Positions 25,848 to 34,316 of a stretch of DNA of 64,000 nt are shown here, piece by piece. The translations under genes and the position numbers were made by a program. The first letter of the stretch is position 1. Every line of letters starts with the position of its first letter. Under the pieces are notes generated by a model. That model saw only the letters and a list, made by a program, of their open reading frames with translations. It was not told where the DNA came from and made no database searches. Location of the stretch: the NCBI RefSeq assembly GCF_000317225.1, contig NZ_AJLL01000033.1, positions 1 to 64,000 on the forward strand, in the 5' to 3' direction. Source of the DNA: Fischerella thermalis PCC 7521. Its GTDB lineage: Bacteria > Cyanobacteriota > Cyanobacteriia > Cyanobacteriales > Nostocaceae.

Positions 25848-27626
25848 ATGAATTATAAAGTTCAAAAAATACAACGTATCTGGAGAAGAAGGGGAATACT
25901 AGGAGTTTTAAATTTTTTTTATCAAAACGCTGCCTCTCATATCAAAAATAAAATATCGTATCAACAATGGTTAGAAAAAAATACTCTTAATCAACAACAT
26001 ATTCTAATTGCTCGTCAGCAAATAGCTCAATGGCAAATCCAACCTAAATTTTCTATCATTATGCCTGTTTATAATGTAGAAGCAAAATGGTTAACACAGG
26101 CCATTGAATCAGTTCGCAATCAAATATATAGTAATTGGGAGCTTTGTATTGCTGATGATGCTTCTACCAAATCTCATATTTATGATATATTAACTCATTA
26201 TAGTCAACTTGATTCACGAATTAAAGTTGTATTCCGTACAGAAAATGGACATATTTCAGCAGCTAGTAATTCCGCTTTAGAACTGGCTACAGGAGACTAC
26301 ATTGCACTTTTAGATCATGATGATCAATTAGCAATTAACGCTTTATTTGAAAATGCTCAGTTAATTAACCGATATCCAGAAGCAGATTTTATTTATAGTG
26401 ATGAAGATAAAATAGATAGCAAAGGAAAACGATTTTCTCCCTACTTTAAGCCTGACTGGTCGCCAGAATATTTTTATTCTTGTATGTATACCTGCCATTT
26501 AGGTGTTTATCGTACTAGTATTGTGCGTGAAATTGGTGGTTTTCGTAGTGAATATAATGGTTCACAAGATTATGATTTGGTATTAAGATTCATAGAAAAA
26601 ACAAAAAATATCTTTCATATTCCTAAAATTCTCTATCATTGGCGCAGTATACCTGCTTCTGCTGCTTCTGGCTCACAAGCAAAGCCGTGGGCATATACTG
26701 CTGGTAGAAAAGCTTTAGAATCAATGCTAGAGCGTAGCATATATCCAGGACATGTCGAAGAAACACCGAATCCAGGGATTTACAGAGTTAGACGCGATAT
26801 TATTGGCAATCCTTTAGTTAGTATTATTATTCCCAGTGCAGGTGCAACTGTTAATACTGCTTCTGGTTCCCTGTGTCTTCTAGAAAATTGTATTCGCAGC
26901 ATTCAGCAGCTGAGTAGCTACCGCAATTTTGAAATTATTGTGGTAGATGGTTATGATATCCCAGAAGAAACTTTAGAGAAAATACTTGCTTTAGATGTGA
27001 AATTAGTCCGTTGTGCTGAACCTTTTAACTTCTCGATGCGAATTAATAGAGGTGCAGCCAAAGCCAAGGGAGAATTTTTACTGTTGTTGAATGATGATAC
27101 AGAAGTAATTACTCCCGATTGGCTCGAATCAATGTTAGAACTTGCACAACAAAAAGAAATCGGTGCAGTGGGAGCAAAACTTTTATTTCCTGATGGCAGA
27201 TTACAGCATGTAGGGGTAATGATTCTTGAAGGTAATCCCTGTCATGCTTTCTACGGGTTTGATAATGAACAATCTGGTTATTTTTGTTCAAATATTGTTA
27301 ATCGAAATTACTTAGCGGTAACGGCTGCTTGTTTAATGATGCGTCAAGAGGTTTTTCAATTATTAGGTGGGCTTGATGAAGCTTTTCCCCTCAACTACAA
27401 CGATGTGGATTTATGTTTAAAAGCGCATCAGGCTGGATATCGGAATGTAGTTACGCCTTATGCTCAACTGATTCATTATGAATCTGCTAGTAGGCAGAAA
27501 GGTTTAAAACCAGGTGAATGGAAGCAATTAAATCATAAGTGGAAAGATTATTTTGAGAAATTAGGTACAGATCCTTACTACAATCCCAATCTGTCTTTAA
27601 AAGCTCCTAATTTTGAATTGTTTTGA
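25848..27626 (+). CDS. Tandem GT2 family glycosyltransferase
   Basis: Last gene of the cluster, 592 residues with two GT-A domains. The first (about 60-300) has FSIIMPVYNVEAKWLTQAIESV and the metal-binding region YIALLDHDDQLA, with SDEDKIDSKG. The second (about 320-580) has VSIIIPSAG, FLLLLNDDTEVITPDWLESML and the catalytic-side motif GGLDEAFPLNYNDVDLCLKAHQAGY. This architecture is typical of rhamnan or O-antigen-type glycosyltransferases that alternate two linkages. It follows the preceding gene by 18 bp. Confidence 0.9.
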   Translation: MNYKVQKIQRIWRRRGILGVLNFFYQNAASHIKNKISYQQWLEKNTLNQQHILIARQQIAQWQIQPKFSIIMPVYNVEAKWLTQAIESVRNQIYSNWELCIADDASTKSHIYDILTHYSQLDSRIKVVFRTENGHISAASNSALELATGDYIALLDHDDQLAINALFENAQLINRYPEADFIYSDEDKIDSKGKRFSPYFKPDWSPEYFYSCMYTCHLGVYRTSIVREIGGFRSEYNGSQDYDLVLRFIEKTKNIFHIPKILYHWRSIPASAASGSQAKPWAYTAGRKALESMLERSIYPGHVEETPNPGIYRVRRDIIGNPLVSIIIPSAGATVNTASGSLCLLENCIRSIQQLSSYRNFEIIVVDGYDIPEETLEKILALDVKLVRCAEPFNFSMRINRGAAKAKGEFLLLLNDDTEVITPDWLESMLELAQQKEIGAVGAKLLFPDGRLQHVGVMILEGNPCHAFYGFDNEQSGYFCSNIVNRNYLAVTAACLMMRQEVFQLLGGLDEAFPLNYNDVDLCLKAHQAGYRNVVTPYAQLIHYESASRQKGLKPGEWKQLNHKWKDYFEKLGTDPYYNPNLSLKAPNFELF

Positions 27627-27707
27627 AGAGGATGGACAAACCAGACAAGGAAGACAGGGGAGACATGGAGAACATCTCCACTCCCCACGTTCTCCATTCA
27701 TTTTGCC

Positions 27708-29924
27708 TCATTGCTGTGGCAGTTGTGGATGCTTGGCTGAGTATTGTCTTACTAACCGAGAAATTTCGGGGTTATAAAGTCGTAAATAATTCCAGTAGTT
27801 GCCAAAGACTTGGCGCACATAATTTTTGGTCTCGTCAAAGGGTATTAGTTCTACAAATTCATCTGGATCTTGTGTTGGTATAGTTTGCAACCACTTAGCA
27901 ACGTTACCGGGCCCAGCATTGTAACTAGCGATCGCTAGCAACGAATTATTACCATATTGCTGATGGGTATGATCTAAATACCAAGTACCCAGCATGATAT
28001 TATCGTTGGGGTCTTCGAGGTTAATTTTTTTACTATCCTCTTTAATTTGGGGAGCAATCCATTTAGCTGTATCTGGCAATACCTGCATTAAGCCAGTTGC
28101 ATTGGCAACGGATTTAATTTTTGGCTGAAACCGTGACTCTTGACGAATCAATGCTGTTACCAGTAAAGGATTTAGCTGACGTTGCCCTGACCAATATTCT
28201 ATTTCTTTAAGATAAGGAAAGGGATAACGAGCTTGCCAGTAGATAATCTGTTTGCTTAAAGCTTCATACTCAGCTTTTTCTTCTGGTTTTTCTCTGTCTT
28301 CCAATTTAGAGATTTTGTCAATTCCCAGTAAATTTTCCCCTTGGGTAAGCAGCATCAAACCCTGGGTAAATTGTTCTGCTACCGTAGGTTGGGCTTTGTT
28401 GTGAAATTCCGCTTGCCACTGCAACCAAGCATCACGGTCTTGACCAAGCAGATACAATTCTTTGAAGGTTTCAGAACCGGCTGTAGGTACAGGACGTACA
28501 AGGGGAACTATTTCTGGTGTCAACTGACGGACGTTGTTGAAGTTGCCGACATTCAGCCCCAAAGTGACTGCTGAGCGCCACGCATAGTAAGATTGGGGAA
28601 AGTTACTAAGTACATACTCGTAAGCCTGTTTCGCCTCCTGCATTTTTCCTAAATTTGTTGCCCATTTCCCGACCCAAAAACCTGCTCTCGGAGCCAAAAT
28701 ACTGTTAGGGTTAGTGGTAGGAATCGGTTCTGCCCATTGCCATGCAGCTTGGTAATCTTTGGCTTTAGCTTTTTCTAATGCCATTTTCCAACGGTATTCT
28801 GCTGCTTCCTCAGTATTCCCATACTTGCTAATCAGTAATTGCAGTGCCGCATTTGCTCCGTTGGTGTTATTTTGAGCTTGCAAAACTTTGACTTTGGCTA
28901 ACAGTGCTTCTCCTGCAAGATCAGGAAATTTACTGATGACTTGGTCAAGATAAGGCAGAGCATTTTGACGTGGTTTGCTCATTTCTGCCAACCTCAGTAG
29001 GGCAGTACCTGTTTCCTGGGCTTCTGGGAAAGTACTAAGTAGTTGTTTATAAGTGGCGATCGCTTGCTCTCGTTTACCATCTATCTGCAATCCCCGGGCT
29101 ACGCGATAGAGGTTACGAGGCGTCTTGTTTGATTTCGCGTAGGCATTTGCTGCTTTAGCAAATTGATTATTTTCCCAATAGGCATTAGCAACAATTTCCC
29201 ACTCTTCTGGCTTTAAATTAGTATTTTTACTTAAAGCATCTAAGACGGGAATAATTCCTGGTTGGTCATAGGCGTGTTTTGCCAAAATTAATTGTAATTG
29301 TGGCTGATTAGGATTTTCTACCAAGCGCTTACGAATAATATCCCACGTCAGGGGATGGGAAGGAAAAGAGGCGATCGCTTTTTGGTGATACTCAGGTAGT
29401 GCTATTAGATAGAGGGCTTTAACACTGGCTGGATGTTCAGGGTAATTTTTGACCACTGTCTGCCTATTATCGGAGGCTTTGCCCGGTTCTCCCAAGATGT
29501 CATATGCTTGGGCTTTTTTCAGCAAAATGTAGGGCGCCAGTCGCGGATAATCCTTCTCCAGCCCTTCCAGCAAATTTAACGCCTCTTTGGCTTCCTTGCG
29601 TTCAATCAAATCACTCGCCAGCAAATAACGAGCGCGGTTCCGATCTTGTGATGGAAACCCTTTGGCTAATTCTTCCAGTTTTGCTGCTCTTTGGGCAGGA
29701 GATTGCAGTACCAAAGAGAAAACAGCTGATTCCGCTTTGTTGGCTTCTGTCAGTTGTTCTGGCTGATTGTTAAATTGTTTGAGCCATTGCCCCAGATATT
29801 TTCCCATCTGAGGGGCTGAAACCATTGCCCCAGCCAGGAAGGCAAATATTCCTGCACCCACAATGATAGATATTTGTTTTTTCTGTAGCTTCTTCAGCAT
29901 TGAGACCCGCTGAAAATTTGACAT
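27708..29924 (-). CDS. Soluble lytic transglycosylase (Slt70-like)
   Basis: A 738-residue peptidoglycan lytic transglycosylase. An N-terminal membrane anchor/signal (ISIIVGAGIFAFLAGAMVSA) is followed by a long alpha-helical superhelix with TPR-like repeats (YANSNK..., QEAKQAYEYVLSNFPQSYYAW) and the C-terminal SLT domain: LIRQESRFQPKIKSVANATGLMQVLPDTA with the catalytic Glu near residue 595, and LAIASYNAGPGNVAKWL. ATG codons at 29924 and 29900 are both possible starts. It is convergent with the polysaccharide cluster, only 81 bp from the last glycosyltransferase; no functional link is implied. Confidence 0.92.
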   Translation of the reverse strand: MSNFQRVSMLKKLQKKQISIIVGAGIFAFLAGAMVSAPQMGKYLGQWLKQFNNQPEQLTEANKAESAVFSLVLQSPAQRAAKLEELAKGFPSQDRNRARYLLASDLIERKEAKEALNLLEGLEKDYPRLAPYILLKKAQAYDILGEPGKASDNRQTVVKNYPEHPASVKALYLIALPEYHQKAIASFPSHPLTWDIIRKRLVENPNQPQLQLILAKHAYDQPGIIPVLDALSKNTNLKPEEWEIVANAYWENNQFAKAANAYAKSNKTPRNLYRVARGLQIDGKREQAIATYKQLLSTFPEAQETGTALLRLAEMSKPRQNALPYLDQVISKFPDLAGEALLAKVKVLQAQNNTNGANAALQLLISKYGNTEEAAEYRWKMALEKAKAKDYQAAWQWAEPIPTTNPNSILAPRAGFWVGKWATNLGKMQEAKQAYEYVLSNFPQSYYAWRSAVTLGLNVGNFNNVRQLTPEIVPLVRPVPTAGSETFKELYLLGQDRDAWLQWQAEFHNKAQPTVAEQFTQGLMLLTQGENLLGIDKISKLEDREKPEEKAEYEALSKQIIYWQARYPFPYLKEIEYWSGQRQLNPLLVTALIRQESRFQPKIKSVANATGLMQVLPDTAKWIAPQIKEDSKKINLEDPNDNIMLGTWYLDHTHQQYGNNSLLAIASYNAGPGNVAKWLQTIPTQDPDEFVELIPFDETKNYVRQVFGNYWNYLRLYNPEISRLVRQYSAKHPQLPQQ

Positions 29925-30645
29925 GAATTTCTTGCCACTTTAACATTACTAATACTGTAGAGAACCATTTTTGCCTTTCAATTTTTGATTGATGACGAAA
30001 AATTTGGCAGTTAATAGCTATTGCTATATTTATACTTTTGTTAAGAAAAGTTAGCAACAGATATTATATTTAGCATCATTCAATAGGTATATTTTCATGT
30101 TCCAAAAGAGGTATATTTGCAGTAGAAGTAAACATGACTACATACACTTATTTTGGAATTGATACTTGCTATTCGTCTTCACCCAAATGATATCAAGTCC
30201 GGCTAATTACTTACGATATGGTTGGTCTTGTAGATAACAGGTAATTGGTTTTTCCCATTACCAATTACCCATTACCAATTACCGGTCTTCACAGATATGA
30301 TAAGTCTTCAAACGGACATGATATGAATCACCCTAGTAGGTGAAACTTTATGTTTTCCCATAGTACTGGCTACAAGCTGACACTAACCAACAGCGATCGC
30401 ATTTTCTGTAGTCCTGACTGAACTTTCCTATCTAATTTGTGAGAATTGCAAAACCCAGCTCCCCAACTTTTCTAAAAAGTCGGGGAGCTTGTCTCTCACG
30501 AATAATTTAGAAATGTTATATCTAATAATATTTTTTGTAAAAACTAAAATCTCGTCTTTTCCTTGATATTAAAAGACTATATATAGAACTGAATGATAGA
30601 ACTGACATTCTATTTTTGAAAAAACCCAGTACGTTTAGATATTTC
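29925..30645. other. Repeat-rich spacer upstream of the transglycosylase
   Basis: No convincing gene. It contains an STRR block built on ATTACCAATTACC (30240-30284), the paired sequences ATGATATCAAGTCCG (30187-30201) and CAAACGGACATGATATGA (30307-30324), and a strong hairpin at 30457-30489 in which AGCTCCCC-AACTTTT pairs with AAAAAGT-CGGGGAGCT, a common cyanobacterial intergenic palindrome. Confidence 0.6.
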
Positions 30646-30770
30646 GGCGTTGCATAAAATGGGGATGTAGACGCGTAGCGGCTTCCCGCAGGGTAGATGC
30701 CAAGAATGCCAAGAATTGAGTTTTTCAATTAAAAGAGAAAATAAAATCATCCCGCTTTCTCTGCAACGCC
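30646..30770. mobile_element. Miniature inverted-repeat element (MITE) with 10-bp target duplication
   Basis: A 125-bp element bounded by imperfect terminal inverted repeats of about 22 bp: GGCGTTGCATAAAAT-GGGGATG on the left, and on the complement of the right GGCGTTGCAGAGAAAG followed by CGGGATG. It is flanked on both sides by the identical 10-mer TAGATATTTC (30636-30645 and 30771-30780), a perfect target-site duplication. There is no transposase; the interior holds a common cyanobacterial repeat (ACGCGTAGCGGCTTCCCGC). Related copies are at 41728-41842 and, as one end, at 34628-34648. Confidence 0.85.
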
Positions 30771-31006
30771 TAGATATTTCCCACTTCTCCTCTTCATCAT
30801 TAAGTTCATAAATCAAACTGAATTCCTATATGAGAAATCCTGTGAGTTACTTTGAGATACTCACAGGCGACTCCTAAGTGAGGGTGTTAATGTGTGATAC
30901 CAAATATCAAGAATATTGTATAGTGATCGACAAAAAAATTAATACATTTGGTAATTGGCAAATTGTCAAGGGTTAATAGTTAGTAGTTAGTAGTTGATTG
31001 CTTACT

Positions 31007-31046
31007 ACTCCTCACACTCCTCACACTCCTCACACTCCTCACACCC
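31007..31046 (+). repeat. 9-bp tandem repeat (CTCACACTC) x4 containing the Yfr1 core motif
   Basis: Four direct copies of CTCACACTC (the last ends CCC). The array contains ACTCCTCACAC four times, overlapping by two bases, at 31007, 31016, 31025 and 31034. That 11-mer is the conserved unpaired core of the cyanobacterial small RNA Yfr1. No flanking hairpins like those of Yfr1 are seen, so it is annotated as a tandem repeat only. Confidence 0.8.
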
Positions 31047-31111
31047 CCTACTCTCTTCCTATTGCGTGAATTTTGAATTGTTTTCTCCCCACCTCTCCAC
31101 CTGCCCATCAC

Positions 31112-31333
31112 CTACTCTTCCACCTCTGGTACAGGATCATAACCACCTCGATGAAATGGATGACAACGTAGAATGCGTCGAACTGCTAACCAAGAACCGC
31201 GTAATGGTCCAAATCTTTCTATGGCTTGGATGGCATACATAGAACAGGTAGGCTGAAAGCGACAGGTAGGAAGAAATAACGGTGAAATAAACATTCGGTA
31301 GAACCGAATCAGCCAGATTAATAATAGTTTCAT
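31112..31333 (-). CDS. yidD: Membrane protein insertion efficiency factor YidD
   Basis: A small (73 residues from ATG at 31333) membrane-associated protein of the YidD/UPF0161 family, which helps YidC insert inner-membrane proteins. The family pattern is complete: [62 protein letters not shown], with its three conserved cysteines. A GTG three codons upstream (31342) is an alternative start. In many bacteria yidD sits next to rnpA and yidC; here it is alone, divergent from the phytol kinase-like gene. Confidence 0.92.
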   Translation of the reverse strand: MKLLLIWLIRFYRMFISPLFLPTCRFQPTCSMYAIQAIERFGPLRGSWLAVRRILRCHPFHRGGYDPVPEVEE

Positions 31334-31391
31334 CAAAATCACATTTTTCTAATAAATTGGTAACAAAGGTCAAAATTTTTTATTTAAATCT

Positions 31392-32102
31392 TTGCTGTTG
31401 TTAAGTTTGTTTTCCGGTTTAGAGTTAATTCCTCCTTTCGGACTGCAACTTGCTAGCGTTGCAGTTTGGTTGTCCCTCGTGATGTTAACCGCGTGGGGGG
31501 TTAGTCGTTTTGCTCAAGCAGACTCAGAAATTGTGCGGAAGATAGTACATATAGGAACTGGTAATGTAATTTTGCTAGCTTGGTGGCTGCACATTCCAGC
31601 GATCGCAGGTATTACAGCCTCAATTTTAGCGAGTGCTGTTACTTTATTGTCCTATAGCTTTCCTATTCTCCCTGGTATTAATAGCGTGGGAAGGCTGAGC
31701 TTTGGGACTTTTTTTTATTCTATAAGTATTGGTGTTTTGGTAGCTTGGTTTTGGTATCTGCAACAACCCCATTATGCAGCATTAGGAATTTTAATTATGT
31801 CTTGGGGTGATGGACTAGCTGCCCTGGTAGGACAGCGATTTGGTAAACATAAATATTACCTTTTTGGAGGACAAAAAAGCTGGGAAGGTTCTTTGACAAT
31901 GGCTATTGTCAGTTTTCTGATTTGCAGTTTGATTTTGATGAGTGTACAAGGCAACTCTTGGCAAGTTTGGGCTATATCTGTGGTAGTGGCTTTAGCAGCT
32001 ACTGGGTTAGAAACTATTTCTTTTGTCGGTATTGACAATTTGACAGTTCCATTAGGTAGTGCTGCCCTGGCTTTTGTGTTAACTAAGTTTATAAGTGGTT
32101 GA
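31392..32102 (+). CDS. Phytol/dolichol kinase-like membrane protein
   Basis: A 236-residue polytopic protein (about seven hydrophobic segments) of the CTP-dependent polyprenol/phytol kinase family; cyanobacterial members phosphorylate phytol released from chlorophyll and feed tocopherol synthesis. Recognisable features are SEIVRKIVHIGTGNVILLAWWL, MSWGDGLAALVGQRFGKHKYYLFGGQKSWEGSLTM and ETISFVGIDNLTVPLGSAA. No ATG suits the N-terminus: an in-frame stop lies just upstream and TTG at 31392 (or the TTG at 31398) must be used. Substrate is inferred from the family. Confidence 0.85.
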   Translation: MLLLSLFSGLELIPPFGLQLASVAVWLSLVMLTAWGVSRFAQADSEIVRKIVHIGTGNVILLAWWLHIPAIAGITASILASAVTLLSYSFPILPGINSVGRLSFGTFFYSISIGVLVAWFWYLQQPHYAALGILIMSWGDGLAALVGQRFGKHKYYLFGGQKSWEGSLTMAIVSFLICSLILMSVQGNSWQVWAISVVVALAATGLETISFVGIDNLTVPLGSAALAFVLTKFISG

Positions 32103-32141
32103 TTGCTGTCTGGTAAGCAATTACCAATTACCCATTACCAA

Positions 32142-32540
32142 TTACCTATGATAGTAGTATCTACGGTAGTAATAGTTTTGTTGCGGAAAATTGACGCCGT
32201 GACGATAGATTCTGCGGTAGCGTACTCTCGGATGATAGTTATAAACTCTTTGATAATGAGGTCTATAGTGATACCGTCTGTAGTAACGATGCCTATTATT
32301 ATAACGGCGTCTATGATGAGGATTTTGTCTGTAGTGGCGCGTTCTTCTGTAGCGATAGTGTCTGTGTCGTTGGCTAATTTTGTAATCTTGGTTGTGTCTC
32401 GTTTGTTCTGGTTCTGTTGCCCCAATTTCTTGCTGTGAAATGATGGGTACTTGGGTAGAGGACAAGGTGTGTGCTGCGGCAACTTCTAATCCCAAGCTAA
32501 TAGGCAATACTAAAGTACTGACTACGAACTTCCAAAACAT
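32142..32540 (-). CDS. Secreted His/Arg/Tyr-rich basic protein
   Basis: A 132-residue protein with a signal peptide (MFWKFVVSTLVLPISLGLEVAAAHT) and a mature part dominated by His, Arg, Tyr and Asn (HRHYRYRRTRHYRQ, YRRYHYRPHYQR). A clear AGGAG ribosome-binding site stands 9 bp before the ATG, which supports translation despite the low complexity. The composition suggests binding to polyanions or metals at the cell surface, but no family is recognised. It runs convergent to the phytol kinase-like gene, ending 39 bp from it. An overlapping frame (32135-32482) on the same strand is rejected. Confidence 0.6.
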   Translation of the reverse strand: MFWKFVVSTLVLPISLGLEVAAAHTLSSTQVPIISQQEIGATEPEQTRHNQDYKISQRHRHYRYRRTRHYRQNPHHRRRYNNRHRYYRRYHYRPHYQRVYNYHPRVRYRRIYRHGVNFPQQNYYYRRYYYHR

Positions 32541-32864
32541 TATTTTACACTCCTAATAGTTTGTTTTTTGCTAAACCTTTCTCAATCCTTGATTTACTCC
32601 TCACCTATCAGGTTGGAAGGTTTATTGTTTATGCTTGGTGGTTCACGCAGTTCTTGTTTACTGCCAACTAATGGCTTGTTTGAGATTCCGTCCTGTTCTC
32701 AAGACCGAGTTTTTGGTCTAGGAAATGATTATCACTAAATGTTGTTGTGAAAATTGTTCCTAGTGAACTGACATCTCAAAATAATTTCGCTATTTGTGAA
32801 AACTTTACAAAAATACATACTAAACTGAGTAATAACTACTAAACTATGACAGCGAAAATTTCGG

Positions 32865-33560
32865 ATGACTTTTTTGCCTTTATCTCAACCACTACTGCGT
32901 GACAAACAAGAAGATTTAGATATTCAAGATTTACAAGGTTTATTACGCCTAAATTTGAAATTAGGTAAGTTTAATCTTTGGTCAGGTTTTTATACCCGAA
33001 TTGATCAAGTATTTATCCTCTGGAGTTTGATTTGTGCTGGTATTTTTACCACAGCACAATTTTTACCTGTTAGCTGGTATATACAAGCTATTTGGTGGTC
33101 AGTTCTCACTCTTATCGGTAGTGTGAGCATGATAATTTTGACATGGTTTTGGGTAAGTGTAGAAAAGTTGCGTTGGCTGTTATATGGTTGGATAATCTTA
33201 ATGATTGCAGGTGTTACGCTGACTGATTTGGGAATTTTCTATGGCTGGAGTACAGTTTTGATAAACTTGTGTCCTTTGTGGTTAACAATAAGCGCTCTCG
33301 GCTACTTATTGACAGCTTGGAGTGTGCGATCGCATACTTTTTTACTGATGGCTATAATTCACTTCACCAGTATTGTTATTTTACCATTTTGTGGTGGTTG
33401 GCAATTTTGCGCTACTGGAATTGTCATGGCAATTAGTTTACTAGTATTGGCAGAGTGGCAATGGGATATGCGCCAACCAATCAAAGATTACGATCTTTTA
33501 ACACCAGAACAAAAGTTATTTAATCAACGACAATACGAGCAGCGTTTGGTTGCAAAATAA
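32865..33560 (+). CDS. Conserved polytopic membrane protein of unknown function
   Basis: A 231-residue protein with about six membrane segments (for example VFILWSLICAGIFTTAQFL, WSVLTLIGSVSMIILTWFWV, LYGWIILMIAGVTLTDLGIF, TFLLMAIIHFTSIVILPF). A hydrophilic N-terminal stretch (LLRDKQEDLDIQDLQGLLRLNLKLGKF) and a charged tail (DYDLLTPEQKLFNQRQYEQRL) flank the membrane part. I do not recognise a functional family. The ATG at 32847 is in another frame and stops after 18 codons. No neighbour suggests a role. Confidence 0.7.
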   Translation: MTFLPLSQPLLRDKQEDLDIQDLQGLLRLNLKLGKFNLWSGFYTRIDQVFILWSLICAGIFTTAQFLPVSWYIQAIWWSVLTLIGSVSMIILTWFWVSVEKLRWLLYGWIILMIAGVTLTDLGIFYGWSTVLINLCPLWLTISALGYLLTAWSVRSHTFLLMAIIHFTSIVILPFCGGWQFCATGIVMAISLLVLAEWQWDMRQPIKDYDLLTPEQKLFNQRQYEQRLVAK

Positions 33561-34178
33561 AAAGTTTTTTAAAAAAAATTGTACTTTAGACTACAAGTAC
33601 GAGGTTTTATTTCACAATAAAAGTATGCAGCATATATAAAAGATTTCCCTAGAATATATGTTGCATGATCGACGCAGGAGTTGTGCTGTTTGTCCTGTTT
33701 ATCGCTTCCCAAAGGAGAACGGCGTCAGGGTAGCGAGCGATCGCGTGGATTAAAATAAGAACAAATAGTCAACACAACCGATTAATTTACTAAATGTTTG
33801 CGGTGTGCGGAGATGCAATGGGAAAGGTTTAAAGACTTTTGTCAATCTCTTTTCCTTTACCCTAAGTCAGTTTGTGGTGCAGGGTTTTTGCCGTTTCCCC
33901 TGCTTTACAGTTACCAGGGGGATGCTAAAACATCCATCAGAACAGCCTGAGGTTTCTGACACTGTTAAGATAAAACAGAAGAATCGGAATGTTGTTGCTT
34001 TTTAACAGATTTTTTTGTAAACTAATAAAATTTATCCCGCTTGTATGGGTTTGTTTGCAAGCGGGTTATTTATCTTTGGGAGTAATATATAAAAAATCGG
34101 TGAATAACAATCTATATCCACCGATTTTGAATTGAATGACTCATCTGAGATTTTTTATCAATCACTGATTAATTTTTC
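33561..34178 (+). ncRNA. Hairpin-rich spacer, candidate structured RNA about 33770-34070
   Basis: No credible protein gene. Several foldable segments follow each other: GGGAAAGG with CCTTTACCC (33821-33862), GGATG-ctaaaa-CATCC (33919-33934), TCAGAA with TTCTGA (33937-33959), and CCGATT (33779-33784) with AATCGG (33982-33987) enclosing them. A terminator-like hairpin, CCCGCTTG with CAAGCGGG (34038-34064), closes the region. The layout suits a structured transcript, but I cannot match it to a known RNA family. A repeat with AACGGCGTCAGGGTAGCGAG lies at 33719-33738. Confidence 0.3.
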
Positions 34179-34316
34179 TTATTCAGAATAAACATCTCCT
34201 GTGTAGGGTTGGACACCAATATTGGGATAAGCATCGTCATTAGGGCCAAATATCCGTACCGCAGCTTCTGTAATATAGCGAGTCACACTAGCGATGAGAT
34301 TCGAGATAGCCCTCAT
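34179..34316 (-). CDS. Small protein of 45 residues, unknown function
   Basis: A short gene with all marks of being real: ATG start, GAGGGAGT ribosome-binding site about 8-10 bp upstream, and a balanced protein sequence. It begins MRAISNLIASVTRYITEAAV, an amphipathic helix, then RIFGPNDDAYPNIGVQPYTG and ends DVYSE. The compact Pro/Asp/Gly-rich second half suggests a conserved binding motif. It lies alone on the minus strand in a long spacer between a membrane protein and pncB. I have an impression that similar small proteins occur in other cyanobacteria but cannot name a family. No signal peptide is seen. Confidence 0.65.
   Translation of the reverse strand: MRAISNLIASVTRYITEAAVRIFGPNDDAYPNIGVQPYTGDVYSE

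Noticed and set aside
30522-30816. Two overlapping 68-residue frames
   Set aside because: They translate the miniature element and its flanks.
31007-31046. Possible CRISPR array
   Set aside because: Period is 9 bp with no spacers; it is a simple tandem repeat.
33805-34005. 66-residue plus-strand frame
   Set aside because: No ribosome-binding site and irregular composition; the stretch is better explained as hairpin-rich non-coding sequence.
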